Part shown: positions 42,262 to 43,625 of the stretch, one piece after another
How the letters are laid out: each line of letters begins with the position of its first letter
How positions within the stretch are numbered: the first letter of the stretch is position 1
Source of the DNA: JAPLNB01 sp964451955
GTDB taxonomy: Bacteria > Planctomycetota > Phycisphaerae > Tepidisphaerales > Tepidisphaeraceae
Length of the DNA: 43,625 bases
Reading direction: 5' to 3'
Assembly (NCBI GenBank): GCA_964451955.1
Contig: CAYVKG010000032.1
Span: 1-43,625, forward strand
Position numbers and translations under genes: made by a program
The notes under the pieces: model-generated
What the model was told of the DNA's origin: nothing
Databases searched by the model: none
What the model saw: the letters and a program-made list of their open reading frames with translations, nothing else

Positions 42262-43056
42262 CTAGTGGCCCACCAACATTCGTCGCAACACCAGGGCCGC
42301 GAAAGCGGTGTTTGTGACCAGATACCGCTGCCACAGGCGACGGGGTTCCTGCGTGAGGCGGAAAAGCCACTCGAGTCCGGAACGCTGCATCCACGATGGC
42401 GCCATCCGCTTGGTTCCCGCGTGAAAATCGAACGCGGCGCCCACGCACACCTGCACGGCACGAACTCTGGCTTTCATCTCGTAAGCAAAGAAATCTTGTT
42501 TCGGCAGACCCAGACCGACAAAGAGGAGGCCTGCGCCGCTATCGTTGATGCGCGCGGCAACTGCGTCCTTCTCATGGTCATGCAGGGGTCGAAATGGCGG
42601 TGACTCGCTGCCGGCAATGCGCAGGGCGGGGAATTGAGACATCAGGTTCGCCCGCAGTCGGCTGATTACCTCGGGGACGCTGCCGTACAGGTAAATCGGG
42701 ACACCCGCCTGGGCGGCTCGACGGCAGAGCCGGAGCATCAACTCTGGCCCGTAGACACGATCGGCCAGGTGGGCGCCGAGAAAGCGATTCATGACCCATC
42801 GCACGGGCTGGCCGTCCGGTGCGACGATCTCGAAGGAATTGACCGCCTCGCGATAGAGGGCGTCTCTCGCGGCGGTAATGATCCCGTGCACGGGCAGGTG
42901 AGTCACGACCATGGGCGCGCGCCGGCTTGCGGCGTCGATGATAAGATCCTCGGCCTCGCTGTAGGCCGTCTCGCTGACGCCGACGCCGAACACGTCTCGT
43001 TTGTGCGGCCAGCGGGAGCCGGACGAGATTGCCGCGGGCTCGAAAGTCTGCTTCAT
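42262..43056 (-). CDS. WecG/TagA/CpsF-family glycosyltransferase (GT26)
   Basis: 264 residues from the ATG at 43056, nine bases after GAGGAG; a TTG further upstream is in frame but inside the previous gene. Family motifs: VVTHLPVHGIITAARD, APDGQPVRWVMN, RVYGPELMLRLC, LFVGLGLPKQDFFAYE and VGAAFDFHAGTKRMAPSWMQ, then EWLFRLTQEPRRLWQRYL. It transfers a sugar such as N-acetylmannosaminuronate or a related residue to a lipid-linked primer. Its start is one base after the stop of the sugar-transferase gene, so it probably performs the second assembly step. Confidence 0.93.
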   Translation of the reverse strand: MKQTFEPAAISSGSRWPHKRDVFGVGVSETAYSEAEDLIIDAASRRAPMVVTHLPVHGIITAARDALYREAVNSFEIVAPDGQPVRWVMNRFLGAHLADRVYGPELMLRLCRRAAQAGVPIYLYGSVPEVISRLRANLMSQFPALRIAGSESPPFRPLHDHEKDAVAARINDSGAGLLFVGLGLPKQDFFAYEMKARVRAVQVCVGAAFDFHAGTKRMAPSWMQRSGLEWLFRLTQEPRRLWQRYLVTNTAFAALVLRRMLVGH

Positions 43057-43057
43057 G

Positions 43058-43625
43058 TTAATGTGCTCCTCGTCGCAGGATGACAACCACGACCGTCATA
43101 AGCATGAGTTTGAGGTCGTGCCACGGGGTTCGTCGGCCGATGTATTCCATGTCCATTCGGATCCATTCGTCAAAGGTCACGCGCGATCGTCCACGGACCT
43201 GCCAGATGCACGTGAGTCCGGGATGGACATCGAGCCGCTTTCGCTGCCACTGCTCGCAGGCATCAGATTCAGCCACAGGGAGCGGGCGCGGGCCGACAAG
43301 GGACATCTCGCCCCTGAGAACATTCAGAAACTGCGGGAGTTCATCGATGCTCGCCATTCGCAGAAAACGCCCGATCGGCGTGACGCGGGGATCGCTGCTC
43401 ATCTTGAATGCCGGCCCATCCTGTTCACTGCATGCGCGCAACGCGGGCTGCTGTTGCTCGGCATTCATCACCATGGTGCGAAGCTTGTAGATCCAGAACG
43501 GTTTGCCGGCCAGACCCGTGCGTTGCTGACGAAACACAACGGGCCCCGGCGATGTCAGCTTGATGAGGGCTGCAGCCAGGCCGACGATTGGAGCGGACAG
43601 CGCGGTGCCCACGGCGGCCCCGAGG
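43058..43625 (-). CDS. Initiating bacterial sugar transferase (partial, right edge)
   Basis: At least 188 C-terminal residues; the frame remains open through the window edge, so the GTG at 43612 is not its true start. The core of the polyprenyl-phosphate hexose-1-phosphate transferase family is visible: TSPGPVVFRQQRTGLAGKPF, YKLRTM, SIDELPQFLNVLRGEMSLVG followed by PRP, and HPGLTCIWQVRGRS. It loads the first sugar phosphate onto undecaprenyl phosphate at the inner membrane. It is first of the visible exopolysaccharide operon genes, with WecG/TagA one base downstream. The missing N-terminus may carry extra membrane helices. Confidence 0.92.
   Translation of the reverse strand, partial: LGAAVGTALSAPIVGLAAALIKLTSPGPVVFRQQRTGLAGKPFWIYKLRTMVMNAEQQQPALRACSEQDGPAFKMSSDPRVTPIGRFLRMASIDELPQFLNVLRGEMSLVGPRPLPVAESDACEQWQRKRLDVHPGLTCIWQVRGRSRVTFDEWIRMDMEYIGRRTPWHDLKLMLMTVVVVILRRGAH

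Noticed and set aside
1..43625. CRISPR arrays, tRNA or rRNA genes, insertion sequences, prophage genes
   Set aside because: No repeat-spacer arrays, cloverleaf-like sequences, transposase/integrase motifs or phage structural genes were recognised by eye.

Overview
The window looks like part of a chromosome from a planctomycete, probably a Phycisphaerae-like or other soil or sediment lineage. It is GC-rich. It carries five exported proteins with the N-terminal LEPR-XLL motif (variants of LEPLESRxLLS), which is largely a planctomycete signature. It also has a Ser/Thr kinase operon ending in an ECF sigma factor and many secreted carbohydrate-active enzymes. No rRNA, tRNA, CRISPR array, integrase or transposase was seen. 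Both edges cut through genes.

Layout, left to right. (1) Positions 1-6083, minus strand: a tightly overlapping operon for secreted glycan-related proteins. It contains an apiosidase-like (DUF4038) + DUF1593/Sde182-type fusion, a DUF4832-type TIM-barrel protein, a LamG-like lectin-fold protein and an unrecognised frame running off the edge. (2) 6449-14153, plus strand: a signalling operon. It encodes a coiled-coil membrane protein, a doubtful small ORF, a helical-repeat protein with degenerate FHA-like domains, a kinase with about 14 membrane segments, a secreted/membrane protein of unknown function and an ECF sigma factor with a Cys/His C-terminal extension. (3) 14181-15935, minus strand: a compact three-gene cassette of sigma-region-4-like HTH protein, soluble ABC ATPase and GNAT acetyltransferase. 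Its promoter is AT-rich and holds a palindrome. I consider this the best candidate for a little-described system. (4) 16188-27880: mixed genes, namely a small membrane-anchored protein, galM, queD, queE, typA, a C26 amidotransferase, a GT4 glycosyltransferase, a GH43 enzyme, a small membrane protein, a GH29 fucosidase, a NUDIX hydrolase and an M50 protease.

(5) 28201-36318: five consecutive LEPR-XLL surface proteins. Three are right-handed beta-helix paralogues on the plus strand with different N-terminal modules. Two are paralogous prepeptidase-C-terminal-like + Calx-beta proteins on the minus strand. (6) 36351-43625, minus strand: an exopolysaccharide operon. In transcription order it encodes an initiating sugar transferase (cut by the edge), a WecG/TagA glycosyltransferase, a 1205-residue protein joining a Wzx-like flippase to nucleotidyltransferase-like, thymidylate-kinase-like and protein-kinase-like domains, an O-antigen-ligase/polymerase-like protein and a polysaccharide deacetylase. 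The LEPR-XLL block directly abuts this operon, so the beta-helix proteins may bind or process the exported glycan; that link is inference from position.

Start codons were chosen by Shine-Dalgarno-like sequences and signal peptides, and often differ from the longest open frame. All family assignments are by eye from motifs and have not been searched against databases.
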